Made by a program: the position numbers and the translations under genes. 49,267 nucleotides of DNA, from assembly GCA_947451475.1 (NCBI GenBank), contig CANFZC010000013.1, forward strand, positions 1 through 49,267. The letters run 5' to 3'. Source of the stretch: Flavobacteriaceae bacterium (GTDB lineage Bacteria; Bacteroidota; Bacteroidia; Flavobacteriales; Flavobacteriaceae). Under the pieces are notes generated by a model. It was not told the DNA's origin. It ran no database searches and worked only from the letters and a program-made list of their open reading frames with translations. Shown piece by piece: positions 9,773 through 17,401 of this stretch (positions are counted from its first letter, which is position 1; each line of letters begins with the position of its first letter).

Positions 9773-10174
9773 CTAATTTAACTGCTCTTGAAATACCTCA
9801 AGTAAAAATTCAGCAGAAATGGATCGGGTTGGAGAGGTTTCCATGGCCTTTAAGACACGCTTAATAGCATGGGGATTAAGACCCATATTGATTCCTATTT
9901 CGTGTATTTTAATTTGTTCACGTTCATGCAAAACCCCATCACAATGCATTAATAATGCCAAACGGTAAAATTGCTGTATGCGTTCAAACTCCGATTTAAT
10001 AATGATTGGGTAATTCTCTTGATGAAATAAACTCTTAAAGTCATCTTTAACGATTTGAAGTTCCTCCGCAATCATAGACAGAAAAAGATACTCTCTTTCA
10101 TGAAGTCGTCCATCAACAACAGAAAACGCAATCATCTCTGACAACAAGGCTAATTTATCTTCGTACTTATCCAT
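9773..10174 (-). CDS. TerB-like (tellurite-resistance TerB family) protein
   Basis: A 133-residue all-helical cytoplasmic protein. Two similar segments, FSVVDGRLHEREYLFLSMIAEEL (about 18-40) and LMHCDGVLHEREQIKIHEIGINMGL (about 75-99), each carry the acidic xDGxLHExE motif typical of TerB-fold proteins, which bind divalent metal. No signal peptide. It is convergent with uvrB, with a 37-base gap. No other ter genes are nearby, so a tellurite-resistance role should not be assumed. Confidence 0.8.
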   Translation of the reverse strand: MDKYEDKLALLSEMIAFSVVDGRLHEREYLFLSMIAEELQIVKDDFKSLFHQENYPIIIKSEFERIQQFYRLALLMHCDGVLHEREQIKIHEIGINMGLNPHAIKRVLKAMETSPTRSISAEFLLEVFQEQLN

Positions 10175-10280
10175 AAAAATAATATCTAGTAAGCTAAAAT
10201 ATAATTTTTTATGAAATTGTACTACTTTATTACTTTGAAATTGTTTTTACTTTAATTTTACCCCAACAATTTAAAATACT

Positions 10281-10763
10281 ATGAAAAAATATAAAACACT
10301 AATTTTTAGTTTCTTATTAGCTACAATTTCGGCATCAGCACAGTACAATAATGGTAATTACAACGGCTATAATAATGGTTACGGCAGCATGCGCAACAAT
10401 AATATTCCCTCTACTCCTCAAAAAGTTTCAGCAGAGAGCATTGAAAAGGAACGAATGAAAGAAATTGAAAAAATAGTTTCTAGGTTAAAAGAAGAATTGA
10501 ATTTAGACGAACTGCAGGTCATTGCCATAAGAAATGAAGTCACAAAAAGCAATAAAAGCATCGAAATAGTCATGAAAAGTGAAATTTCAGAAGAAGATAA
10601 AAACACGGAATATATAGCAATTCAAGAAAAAGCCGATAAAAGTATTATCAGTTATTTAAATACAGCCCAAAAAGAAAAATATCAAAAATGGAAAGAAGAT
10701 AGCACGAACAAAAAAGACCAAAAAAAGAAAAGAAAGGATAAAGAAATAAAAGTAGAGCAATAA
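10281..10763 (+). CDS. Small secreted charged coiled-coil protein, unknown function
   Basis: A 160-residue exported protein. Residues 1-20 are a signal peptide ending SASA-Q. Then comes a Tyr/Asn/Gly-rich low-complexity stretch (about 21-42, repeated NNGY/NGYN). Residues 50-140 form a Glu/Lys-rich helical region with a pattern reminiscent of Spy/CpxP-type LTxxQ proteins (ELNLDELQVIAIRNEV...LNTAQKEKYQKWKED), and the tail is very lysine-rich. The LxxxQ-x25-LxxxQKxK arrangement is seen in small exported Bacteroidota proteins. It starts a three-gene run with the esterase and DUF1456 genes. A chaperone-like role is speculation. Confidence 0.7.
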   Translation: MKKYKTLIFSFLLATISASAQYNNGNYNGYNNGYGSMRNNNIPSTPQKVSAESIEKERMKEIEKIVSRLKEELNLDELQVIAIRNEVTKSNKSIEIVMKSEISEEDKNTEYIAIQEKADKSIISYLNTAQKEKYQKWKEDSTNKKDQKKKRKDKEIKVEQ

Positions 10764-10780
10764 TCTAAATCCAAACCATT

Positions 10781-11581
10781 TTGAAATATCTTTCACTTCT
10801 TTTTTTAATAATTTCTCACTTTAACGGTTTCTCCCAAGAAAAAACAGCATTACAACAGCTTAGTTGTTTTAGCATTGAAGTTCCTCAACTCCAAACTACC
10901 CGTAAAATATGGGTATACCTTCCGAAAGAATACCATTCCACTAGCAAAAAATATCCTGTAATTTATATGCATGATGGGCAAAATTTATTCGATTCTAAAA
11001 CATCATTTGCCGGTGAATGGAATATAGATGAAACCCTCGACAGTATTCAGGCACAAGTAATTGTTATCGGAATTGAAAATGGCGGAGAGAAACGCATCGA
11101 AGAACTGACACCATTTAAAAATGAAAAATACGGTGGCGGAAATGCTGATGCCTATCTAGATTTTATAGTAAACACGCTAAAACCAAAAATAGACGCTACT
11201 TATCGAACCAAATCCAATGCACACAACACTTGCATTATGGGTAGTTCATTGGGTGGGTTAGTATCATTTTATGCCGCTATTAAATACCCTAACATATTTG
11301 GCAAAGTAGGTTGCTTTTCTCCTTCTTTTTGGTTTGGCCGAAACGATATGAACAACTTACTAGCCAAAACTAAAGATTTCAACACAAAAATATATTTCCT
11401 TTGTGGAGACAATGAAGGTGATGCCGATGTAATTCCTGATCTCACTGCAGTAGAACATTGGGTCAATACCAAACGTTGCGAATGTAAAAAAATGAATAAG
11501 AAAGTAATCATTAAAGGGGGTCAACACAATGAAAAATTGTGGCGGGAAAATTTTAAAAAGGCGTACCTTTGGCTATTCTAA
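10781..11581 (+). CDS. Secreted alpha/beta-hydrolase, putative esterase family
   Basis: A 266-residue exported enzyme of the putative-esterase family (Fes/IroE/esterase D-like). The TTG at 10781 is taken as the start because it gives a complete signal peptide (MKYLSLLFLIISHFNGFSQ) 17 bases after the previous gene. The body shows RKIWVYLPKEY, YPVIYMHDGQNLF, the nucleophile elbow MGSSLGG (Ser near residue 156), a late acidic GDNEGD and a C-terminal GGQHNEKLW supplying the likely catalytic His. The substrate is unknown; carbohydrate or siderophore esters are typical for relatives. The DUF1456 gene follows after 10 bases. Confidence 0.85.
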   Translation: MKYLSLLFLIISHFNGFSQEKTALQQLSCFSIEVPQLQTTRKIWVYLPKEYHSTSKKYPVIYMHDGQNLFDSKTSFAGEWNIDETLDSIQAQVIVIGIENGGEKRIEELTPFKNEKYGGGNADAYLDFIVNTLKPKIDATYRTKSNAHNTCIMGSSLGGLVSFYAAIKYPNIFGKVGCFSPSFWFGRNDMNNLLAKTKDFNTKIYFLCGDNEGDADVIPDLTAVEHWVNTKRCECKKMNKKVIIKGGQHNEKLWRENFKKAYLWLF

Positions 11582-11591
11582 AAACTCTAAA

Positions 11592-12014
11592 ATGAACAAC
11601 AACGATATCTTTAAAAAGCTAAGGGTAGCATTACAATTACGAGATGATCAAATAGTAGAAATAATGAACCTAGTAGATTTCAGAATTTCTGCAGCCGAAT
11701 TAGGGGCGTTTTTCAGAAACGCAGATCATCCTAAATATATGGATTGTGGCGACCAAGTATTGCGTAATTTTTTAAATGGATTAGTGATTCATTTGCGGGG
11801 CACGAAAGAAGATCCCAAAAATGCCATGGATGTTATAAAACAAAACCAAGCATCCGTCAAGCAAAATATTGCCAATAAACCTAAAGCAGAATTCATTCCA
11901 AAAGCTCCGACAGAACTCAAGAAAAAGACTTCAAGTGGTTCTAAACCAAACTATAAAAAACCTGCAAAAATTCAAGTAGTAGAAAAAGTAAGGTATAAAA
12001 ACGGGAAAAAATAG
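11592..12014 (+). CDS. DUF1456 (YehS-like) protein
   Basis: A 140-residue cytoplasmic protein. I place the start at 11592 because MNNNDIFKKLRVALQLRDDQI is the conserved DUF1456 opening; the 21-codon extension upstream overlaps the esterase gene. Residues 1-70 hold one DUF1456 unit (ISAAELGAFFRNADHPKYMDCGDQVLRNFLNGLVIHLRG). E. coli YehS has two such units. Here the second half is a Lys/Pro-rich basic tail (about 85-140) that could contact nucleic acid. Function in the family is not established. Confidence 0.85.
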   Translation: MNNNDIFKKLRVALQLRDDQIVEIMNLVDFRISAAELGAFFRNADHPKYMDCGDQVLRNFLNGLVIHLRGTKEDPKNAMDVIKQNQASVKQNIANKPKAEFIPKAPTELKKKTSSGSKPNYKKPAKIQVVEKVRYKNGKK

Positions 12015-12035
12015 TAGTAATATTAGGGTAAATTA

Positions 12036-12043
12036 TATATTTG
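12036..12043 (+). promoter_or_regulatory. Candidate -7 box (TATATTTG) for the lipoprotein gene at 12076
   Basis: TATATTTG exactly fits the Bacteroidota TAnnTTTG -7 consensus and sits 33 bases before the start codon, in the gap after the DUF1456 gene. I see no good TTTG -33 element at the expected spacing. Confidence 0.45.
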
Positions 12044-12075
12044 CCTGTTCAATAAACAATTAAAAAATAAAAAAA

Positions 12076-13035
12076 ATGAATATAGTTAGCAAACTAATGA
12101 TTGTAGGTTTTGCAATCGTCGCTTTTTCTTGTGACAACGATACCGCAAAAGAGACTACTTCCTCAAAAACCAATGCAACAGCAGCACTAGCTGTTACTCC
12201 AAAGAAATTTTTATTTGATGCTACTAAAGCCGAAACTGCTGGAAATGCTGACTGGGTTTTAGATGCTGACACTAATCCTCAACGATTCCCTACTCCAGCC
12301 CAATCCACCATTACGGCAACCACTCCTGAAACATTTTGGAAAGGTGGCTTATCTTCATGGGGTATTGCCTTAGCAAAATTAGGACACACCGTAGAAACCT
12401 TACCTTCAGGAACTGCTATTACTTATGGCGGAACAGGAGCGCAAGACTTAAAAAATTATGATGTATTTGTAATAGACGAACCAAACACTAGATTCACTGC
12501 TGCAGAAAAAGTAGCTATCCTTACTTTTGTGAATAATGGAGGAGGATTGTTCATGATTGCAGACCACACAGCATCAGATAGAAATAATGATGGATGGGAT
12601 TCTCCAGCAATTTGGAATGATTTAATGGCAACTAATACGGTTCAAACTAATCCTTTCGGCATAAAGTTTACGTTAGACAATTTTTCTCAAACGACGACAA
12701 ATCGCTTAAGTGCTACAACCAATACTATTTTAAATGGTAGCCAAGGAATAGTGACGCAATTAAAATACTCTGCAGGAGCCTCGATGACCATTAATACTAC
12801 AGCAAATGCTTCAGCAAAAGGATTAATTTGGAAATCAACGTCTACTCAAGGAACTTCAAACATTATGTGTGCTACGGCTACTTATGGATTAGGAAGAGTT
12901 GTAGCTATTGGAGATAGTTCTCCAGCAGATGATGGTACAGGTGCCACAGGTGATACGTTATTCCCTGGTTGGACTGAATTAGCGTCACACTCGAAATTGC
13001 ACATGAATGCATCGCTTTGGTTAGCCAAATTGTAA
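12076..13035 (+). CDS. Lipoprotein with a class I glutamine-amidotransferase-like fold
   Basis: A 319-residue lipoprotein: MNIVSKLMIVGFAIVAFSC is a type II signal peptide (Cys19), then a Ser/Thr/Ala-rich tether. The body starts KFLFDATKAETAGNADWVLD and has the alternating pattern of GATase1-like domains: a strand ending FVIDEPNTRFTAAEKVAILTFVNNGGGLFMIADHTASD (~135-175), as in DUF4350/ThuA-like proteins. There is no Cys nucleophile at the elbow, so amidotransferase activity is not expected. A late GLGRVVAIGDSSPADDGTG fits the last strand-turn of such folds. The gene is alone between a likely promoter and a bidirectional terminator. Ligand unknown. Confidence 0.78.
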   Translation: MNIVSKLMIVGFAIVAFSCDNDTAKETTSSKTNATAALAVTPKKFLFDATKAETAGNADWVLDADTNPQRFPTPAQSTITATTPETFWKGGLSSWGIALAKLGHTVETLPSGTAITYGGTGAQDLKNYDVFVIDEPNTRFTAAEKVAILTFVNNGGGLFMIADHTASDRNNDGWDSPAIWNDLMATNTVQTNPFGIKFTLDNFSQTTTNRLSATTNTILNGSQGIVTQLKYSAGASMTINTTANASAKGLIWKSTSTQGTSNIMCATATYGLGRVVAIGDSSPADDGTGATGDTLFPGWTELASHSKLHMNASLWLAKL

Positions 13036-13057
13036 AAAATAAATAGCATTATAAAAC

Positions 13058-13088
13058 AAAAAATCCTGAGTTCTGACTCAGGATTTTT
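13058..13088. terminator. Bidirectional terminator between lipoprotein gene and folD
   Basis: Stem AAATCCTGAG (13061-13070)/CTCAGGATTT (13077-13086) with a six-base loop, A-rich on the left and T-rich on the right. It serves the two convergent genes. Confidence 0.9.
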
Positions 13089-13976
13089 TTATTTTCTTTT
13101 TAATAGCTTTTGTTCTCGCGCCAAAAGTGTATTTTTCAACAACATCGCAATCGTCATAGGCCCTACTCCTCCAGGAACTGGAGTAATATAAGAGGCTTTC
13201 TTAGAAACAAACTCAAAATCTACATCACCCGTGATTCGGTACCCTCTTGGATCTGTATCATCGGCCACTCGAGTGATACCCACATCAATTACAACGGCAT
13301 CATCTTTAATCATCTCCGCTTTCAAATAGTTTGGAACGCCAAGTGCCGTAATGATAATATCCGCTTGTGTAGTGATTTGCGCTATATTTTTAGTATAACT
13401 ATGCGTCAACGTTACGGTTGAATTTCCTGGAAATCCCTTTCTACCCATTAAAATACTCATAGGTCGACCTACTATATGACTTCTACCAATAACTACCGTA
13501 TGCTTGCCTTGCGTTTCAACACCATAGCGTTCTAATAATTCTAAGATCCCAAAAGGGGTTGCCGGGATAAATGTAGTCATGTCCAAAGCCATCTTTCCAA
13601 AATTCTCGGGATGGAACCCATCAACATCTTTACTGGGATCTATAGACATGATGACGTGCTGCGTATCGATTTGCTTAGGCAATGGCAATTGAACAATAAA
13701 CCCATCAATGGTATCATCCTCATTAAGTTCCTTAATTTTCTTAAGCAACTCGGTTTCCGAAGTAGTACTTGGCATTTTAATTAGAGAGGATTCAAATCCT
13801 ACTCGTTCACATGCTTTTACTTTACTACCCACATAGGTCAAACTAGCACCATCATTCCCAACAATAATAGCAGCCAAGTGCGGTACTTTCTCACCGTTTT
13901 CTTTCATCTTTTGAACCTCTAAAGCGATTTCATTCTTGATATCCTCTGAAGTCTTTTTTCCGTCTAAAATTTGCAT
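13089..13976 (-). CDS. folD: Bifunctional methylenetetrahydrofolate dehydrogenase/cyclohydrolase
   Basis: Interconverts 5,10-methylene-, methenyl- and 10-formyl-tetrahydrofolate using NADP. At 295 residues it is the usual size. Marks are YVGSKVKACERVG near 50-62 (catalytic Lys in the conserved YxxxK), the VQLPLPKQID and DVDGFHPENFG signatures, GRSHIVGRPMSILMGRKG (~164-181, dinucleotide binding) and the C-terminal PGGVGPMTIAMLLKNT. It lies 62 bases downstream of ffh on the same strand, with the ffh terminator between them, so it probably has its own promoter. Confidence 0.97.
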   Translation of the reverse strand: MQILDGKKTSEDIKNEIALEVQKMKENGEKVPHLAAIIVGNDGASLTYVGSKVKACERVGFESSLIKMPSTTSETELLKKIKELNEDDTIDGFIVQLPLPKQIDTQHVIMSIDPSKDVDGFHPENFGKMALDMTTFIPATPFGILELLERYGVETQGKHTVVIGRSHIVGRPMSILMGRKGFPGNSTVTLTHSYTKNIAQITTQADIIITALGVPNYLKAEMIKDDAVVIDVGITRVADDTDPRGYRITGDVDFEFVSKKASYITPVPGGVGPMTIAMLLKNTLLAREQKLLKRK

Positions 13977-14011
13977 CTGTAGTTATTTTGTGTGTTGTCT
14001 ATTGCAATAAA

Positions 14012-14035
14012 AAAGACGCGATATTTCGCGTCTTT
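14012..14035 (-). terminator. ffh terminator
   Basis: Stem AAAGACGCGA (14012-14021)/TCGCGTCTTT (14026-14035) with a four-base loop. Read on the minus strand it follows the ffh stop directly and runs into a T-tract. Confidence 0.85.
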
Positions 14036-14038
14036 CCT

Positions 14039-15376
14039 TTAATTCATTCCTTTCATACCGCCCATCATGCGCATCAAATTTTTACCGCCGCCACCTTGCA
14101 TCATCTTCATCATTTTGCTCATTTGGTCAAATTGCTTAAGCAATTGATTCACTTGCTCTATTTTAGTTCCAGAACCTTTAGCGATTCTCGTTTTTCTTTT
14201 TACATCAATTATAGCAGGCTTTTGTCTTTCTTTTGGCGTCATAGAGTGAATGATTGCTTCAATGTGTTTAAACGCATCATCTTCAATTTCCACATCTTTC
14301 AACGCCTTTCCAGCGCCCGGTATCATACCAACAAGATCTTTCATGTTACCCATCTTTTTCACCTGTTGTATTTGAGCTAAGAAATCATCAAAACCAAATT
14401 CGTTCTTTGCGATTTTCTTTTGAATTTTTCTTGCTTCCTCTTCATCATATTGTTCCTGAGCTCGTTCAACCAAGGAAACAACATCTCCCATGCCTAATAT
14501 TCTATCGGCCATACGTGACGGATAGAAGACATCGATGGCCTCCATTTTCTCTCCAGTACCAATAAATTTAATCGGTTTATCTACTACTGATTTAATCGAT
14601 ATAGCAGCTCCACCTCGTGTGTCTCCATCTAATTTGGTTAAAATAACACCGTCAAAATTCAATCGGTCATTAAAAGCTTTAGCAGTATTAACCGCATCTT
14701 GTCCCGTCATAGAATCCACAACAAACAAGGTTTCTTGTGGTTTAATAGCCGCATGAACATTGGCAATCTCATTCATCATCTCTTCGTCTATGGCTAAACG
14801 ACCAGCGGTATCTACAATAACCACATTAAATCCATTAGACTTTGCATGCTGAATAGCATTCAAAGCAATTTGAACCGCATTTTTATTTTCAGGCTCAGAA
14901 TAAACTTCAACTCCTATCTGGTCACCCACAACATGCAACTGATTAATTGCCGCAGGACGATAAATATCACAAGCAACCAAAAGTGGCTTCTTCCCTTTTT
15001 TGGTTTTTAAATAATTAGCCAACTTACCCGAGAAAGTAGTTTTCCCCGAACCTTGTAAACCTGACATCAATATAATAGAAGGTGTGCCGCTTAGATTGAT
15101 ACCTGTAGCTTCGCCCCCCATCAAATCGGTCAATTCATCTTTAACTATTTTAACCATCAATTGACCCGGCTGTAAGGTGGTCAATACATTTTCACCCAAC
15201 GCCTTTTCTTTAACTCTAGTGGTAAAATCTTTGGCAATCTTAAAATTAACGTCGGCATCAAGTAGGGCTCTGCGAACTTCTTTCAACGTTTCGGCAACGT
15301 TTACTTCGGTTATTTTACCGTGTCCTTTTAGGATGTGTAATGCTTTATCTAGTTTATCACTTAAGTTATTGAACAT
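14039..15376 (-). CDS. ffh: Signal recognition particle protein Ffh (SRP54)
   Basis: GTPase that binds signal sequences and targets ribosomes to the inner membrane with 4.5S RNA and FtsY. At 445 residues: an N domain at the start (MFNNLSDKLDKALHILKGHGKI), G domain with G1 GLQGSGKTT near residue 108, DTAGR (G3), TKLDGDTRGG (G4) and the GMGD closing loop, then the Met-rich M domain (MSKMMKMMQGGGGKNLMRMMGGMKGMN). The ATG at 15376 begins the conserved N domain. Its own terminator follows. Confidence 0.97.
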   Translation of the reverse strand: MFNNLSDKLDKALHILKGHGKITEVNVAETLKEVRRALLDADVNFKIAKDFTTRVKEKALGENVLTTLQPGQLMVKIVKDELTDLMGGEATGINLSGTPSIILMSGLQGSGKTTFSGKLANYLKTKKGKKPLLVACDIYRPAAINQLHVVGDQIGVEVYSEPENKNAVQIALNAIQHAKSNGFNVVIVDTAGRLAIDEEMMNEIANVHAAIKPQETLFVVDSMTGQDAVNTAKAFNDRLNFDGVILTKLDGDTRGGAAISIKSVVDKPIKFIGTGEKMEAIDVFYPSRMADRILGMGDVVSLVERAQEQYDEEEARKIQKKIAKNEFGFDDFLAQIQQVKKMGNMKDLVGMIPGAGKALKDVEIEDDAFKHIEAIIHSMTPKERQKPAIIDVKRKTRIAKGSGTKIEQVNQLLKQFDQMSKMMKMMQGGGGKNLMRMMGGMKGMN

Positions 15377-15404
15377 AATGGCAAGCTTTATTTTTAATGA
15401 AATG

Positions 15405-15412
15405 CAAATTTA
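15405..15412 (-). promoter_or_regulatory. Candidate -7 box (TAAATTTG on the minus strand) for ffh
   Basis: CAAATTTA on the plus strand reads TAAATTTG toward ffh, a full match to TAnnTTTG, 28 bases before the start codon. No clear TTTG -33 partner. Confidence 0.4.
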
Positions 15413-15450
15413 AGGATTTGATTTTGAAGTTTTATAGTAATCTAAATAAA

Positions 15451-15472
15451 AAAACCACGCATTTGCGTGGTT
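15451..15472 (-). terminator. Terminator of the divergent lipoprotein/small membrane protein unit
   Basis: Stem AACCACGCA (15453-15461)/TGCGTGGTT (15464-15472), followed on the minus strand by a run of T. It lies about 26 bases after the stop of the 58-codon ORF, supporting that ORF as the last gene of the unit. Confidence 0.85.
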
Positions 15473-15497
15473 AATATATAATCATTAATTAAATTTT

Positions 15498-15674
15498 TTA
15501 CATAAAATTGACCAAAATGAATTTACAAATAAAAAATACAACGATCAAAATGATACCCCAAATCAATAGCTGATTTAACAAATAAACCGATTTAGATTTA
15601 TCTTGTATAGCCTCACTTTGATTTTCATCAAGGTCCTCTTCTCGATTTAGAAATTTCTTGTGAAAAATTTTCAT
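15498..15674 (-). CDS. 58-residue single-helix membrane protein
   Basis: A small ORF: ATG at 15674, TAA at 15498. The N-terminal 30 residues are hydrophilic and charged (KKFLNREEDLDENQSEA...). Residues about 31-56 are one hydrophobic helix (LLNQLLIWGIILIVVFF...), so a cytoplasmic tail with one C-terminal membrane anchor is likely. It begins 22 bases after the stop of the repeat lipoprotein and is followed by a hairpin terminator, which argues for a real co-transcribed gene. I do not recognise a family. The charged head plus anchor could contact the anti-sigma factor or receptor encoded opposite, but this is conjecture. Confidence 0.7.
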   Translation of the reverse strand: MKIFHKKFLNREEDLDENQSEAIQDKSKSVYLLNQLLIWGIILIVVFFICKFILVNFM

Positions 15675-15696
15675 CCCGCTTACTTAATAAAACAAT

Positions 15697-16743
15697 TTAG
15701 ATTTTTGTAAAAGTTAAAAAATAATGCTCATTATCACTACCTTCTCTAATCAATTCAACATATGTAGCCTCTAAATGATATATTGCCCAACCTGATTCTA
15801 AATCTTGTAAAACATTCCCATTAAATCCAAAATCTACTCGTTCATCAACGGTATTAGCATCGTGTAAATGCCAAGTTCCATTGATGTAATTCCCACCCTT
15901 CACGGCAGAAACCGGACTATTACTTCCACCATCTCCCGAAAAAGAAAACACATAGCCGTTATAATAATCCGTTGTCACAAGATTATCATAATAACAATAA
16001 GAGATTCGCCAAGGTCCATTACTTGTCAAAACATTGACCAAATCCAAAGTACCGATATTGGAATTAAAAGCATTTACAACTTCTACAATTTTTGTCTCTA
16101 ACGCTGCATTACTACTAATAGTGTAATACGTACTCTCATTTAGTTTCTTTAAAGTCAAAGGATAAACTAAACCTACGATTTCATCTGACTGCAAATCATT
16201 AATAAAATTATACAACTCACTATCATCATTAATTTCTTTTGTACTGGCAACCTGATTACTAGTGTTGTATTTATTGATATTCAAAGGATATTTAAAATCG
16301 ATACAACTAATTTCATGGTAACTATCATCACTGCCCATTTGAGCTTTAATAGCATTCAATTGTGTCAAATTTTGTACAATAGTAGTTTGATGATTTGGAA
16401 ATTTTATAGTGATAGGCCAACTAGTAAATGTAACAACGTCATCATCATAAGTGTGTTCCTCCTTTATACTCTTAATTTCTTGAAGATCATCAAAAGAAGC
16501 TACATACTCATCATATCCATCAACCGTAACACTAACCGGCAATTTTACACTAAACAAACTTGTGTTGTCTAATACATTATCCACTGAAGTTTCATGTTGA
16601 GAAACCCGCATAATAAGCGATGCTATAGCATTTGATTTAGCGAAACTATCGGCCGTATTTTGTTCCACTGTTTCTTCTTCTTCCTGACATGAATAGGTAG
16701 AGAAGGATAGTATAACAACAACAAACCAAATAAAATTTTTCAT
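15697..16743 (-). CDS. Lipoprotein with four ~42-residue repeats and a lipocalin-like C-terminal domain
   Basis: A 348-residue lipoprotein (lipobox Cys19, then an acidic EEEE tether). Residues 62-225 contain four similar units, each a short strand ending in Pro followed by a strand, a variable turn and a helix with LxxI/L. The key prolines are at residues 69, 110, 153 and 195, spaced 41-43. Residues about 236-348 (GPWRISYCYYDN...YVFSFSGDGG...GGNYINGTWHLHD...HYFLTFTKI) read as a Bacteroidota lipocalin-like domain. It is divergent from the ECF sigma gene across 103 bases and is followed by a 58-codon membrane ORF. Ligand capture for the receptor opposite is my inference. No known family name. 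Confidence 0.75.
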   Translation of the reverse strand: MKNFIWFVVVILSFSTYSCQEEEETVEQNTADSFAKSNAIASLIMRVSQHETSVDNVLDNTSLFSVKLPVSVTVDGYDEYVASFDDLQEIKSIKEEHTYDDDVVTFTSWPITIKFPNHQTTIVQNLTQLNAIKAQMGSDDSYHEISCIDFKYPLNINKYNTSNQVASTKEINDDSELYNFINDLQSDEIVGLVYPLTLKKLNESTYYTISSNAALETKIVEVVNAFNSNIGTLDLVNVLTSNGPWRISYCYYDNLVTTDYYNGYVFSFSGDGGSNSPVSAVKGGNYINGTWHLHDANTVDERVDFGFNGNVLQDLESGWAIYHLEATYVELIREGSDNEHYFLTFTKI

Positions 16744-16846
16744 AAGTACTATTTCAATTCACTTTATAAAACAAAGTTGCAATAAAAAACCCTACTTTAA
16801 AAAATTATTTTAAATTTAAACGCTCTAATAATTCAAAATTAATAAA

Positions 16847-17368
16847 ATGGACAACACAGATTCTAAAGGCATTTGTGAAGAATTAGTTTTTTCCAATTTT
16901 TTTAAGGCCAACGTAAAATCTTTGCGAAATTATTTATACTATAAATTCGGCAACGAAGAAAAAGCAAATGATGTAACACAAGAATCTTTTATAAAACTTT
17001 GGGAAAACTGCAAAAATGTCCCAGTAGAGAAAGCCAAATCCTTTATTTATACGATTGCCAACAATGCCTCTTTAAACGAAATAGCGCATCAAAAAGTAGT
17101 GCTTAAATACGCCCAAAACAATACCGGTAACGACCGAACAAATCTAAACCCAGAGTTTTTGATCGAGGAAGAACAATTTAAAGACAAACTTGAAAAAGCA
17201 ATTGCCAATCTTACCGAGGGACAACGAACTGCTTTTCTGCTACACCGCATTGAAGGCAAAAAATACCACGAAATTGCCATCATCTTAAACATCAGTGTCA
17301 AAGCAGTTGAAAAAAGAATTCACGGCGCTTTGTTATCGCTTAGAGCAGAAATTGAACAATTTAAGTAG
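16847..17368 (+). CDS. ECF RNA polymerase sigma factor (FecI-like, Bacteroidota type)
   Basis: A 173-residue sigma-70 factor with only regions 2 and 4. Region 2 is about 12-80 (YYKFGNEEKANDVTQESFIKLWEN...). Region 4 is about 115-170 (LEKAIANLTEGQRTAFLLHRIEGKKYHEIAIILNISVKAVEKRIHGALLSLR) with its helix-turn-helix. FecR follows after 33 bases and the STN receptor after that, the order of a cell-surface signalling cassette. It would redirect RNA polymerase when the cognate receptor reports ligand. Targets probably include this cassette and perhaps the divergent lipoprotein, but no ECF promoter motif could be assigned by eye. Confidence 0.93.
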   Translation: MDNTDSKGICEELVFSNFFKANVKSLRNYLYYKFGNEEKANDVTQESFIKLWENCKNVPVEKAKSFIYTIANNASLNEIAHQKVVLKYAQNNTGNDRTNLNPEFLIEEEQFKDKLEKAIANLTEGQRTAFLLHRIEGKKYHEIAIILNISVKAVEKRIHGALLSLRAEIEQFK

Positions 17369-17401
17369 GGTATTTTAATCAAGAACTGTTTAACCTTTAC
17401 T

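Noticed and set aside
9773..10174. Tellurite-resistance cluster
   Set aside because: Only a lone TerB-like gene; no terC, terD or terZ.
13988..14380. 130-codon ORF on the plus strand
   Set aside because: Entirely antisense to ffh apart from the terminator; His/Phe/Leu-rich as expected for a shadow frame.
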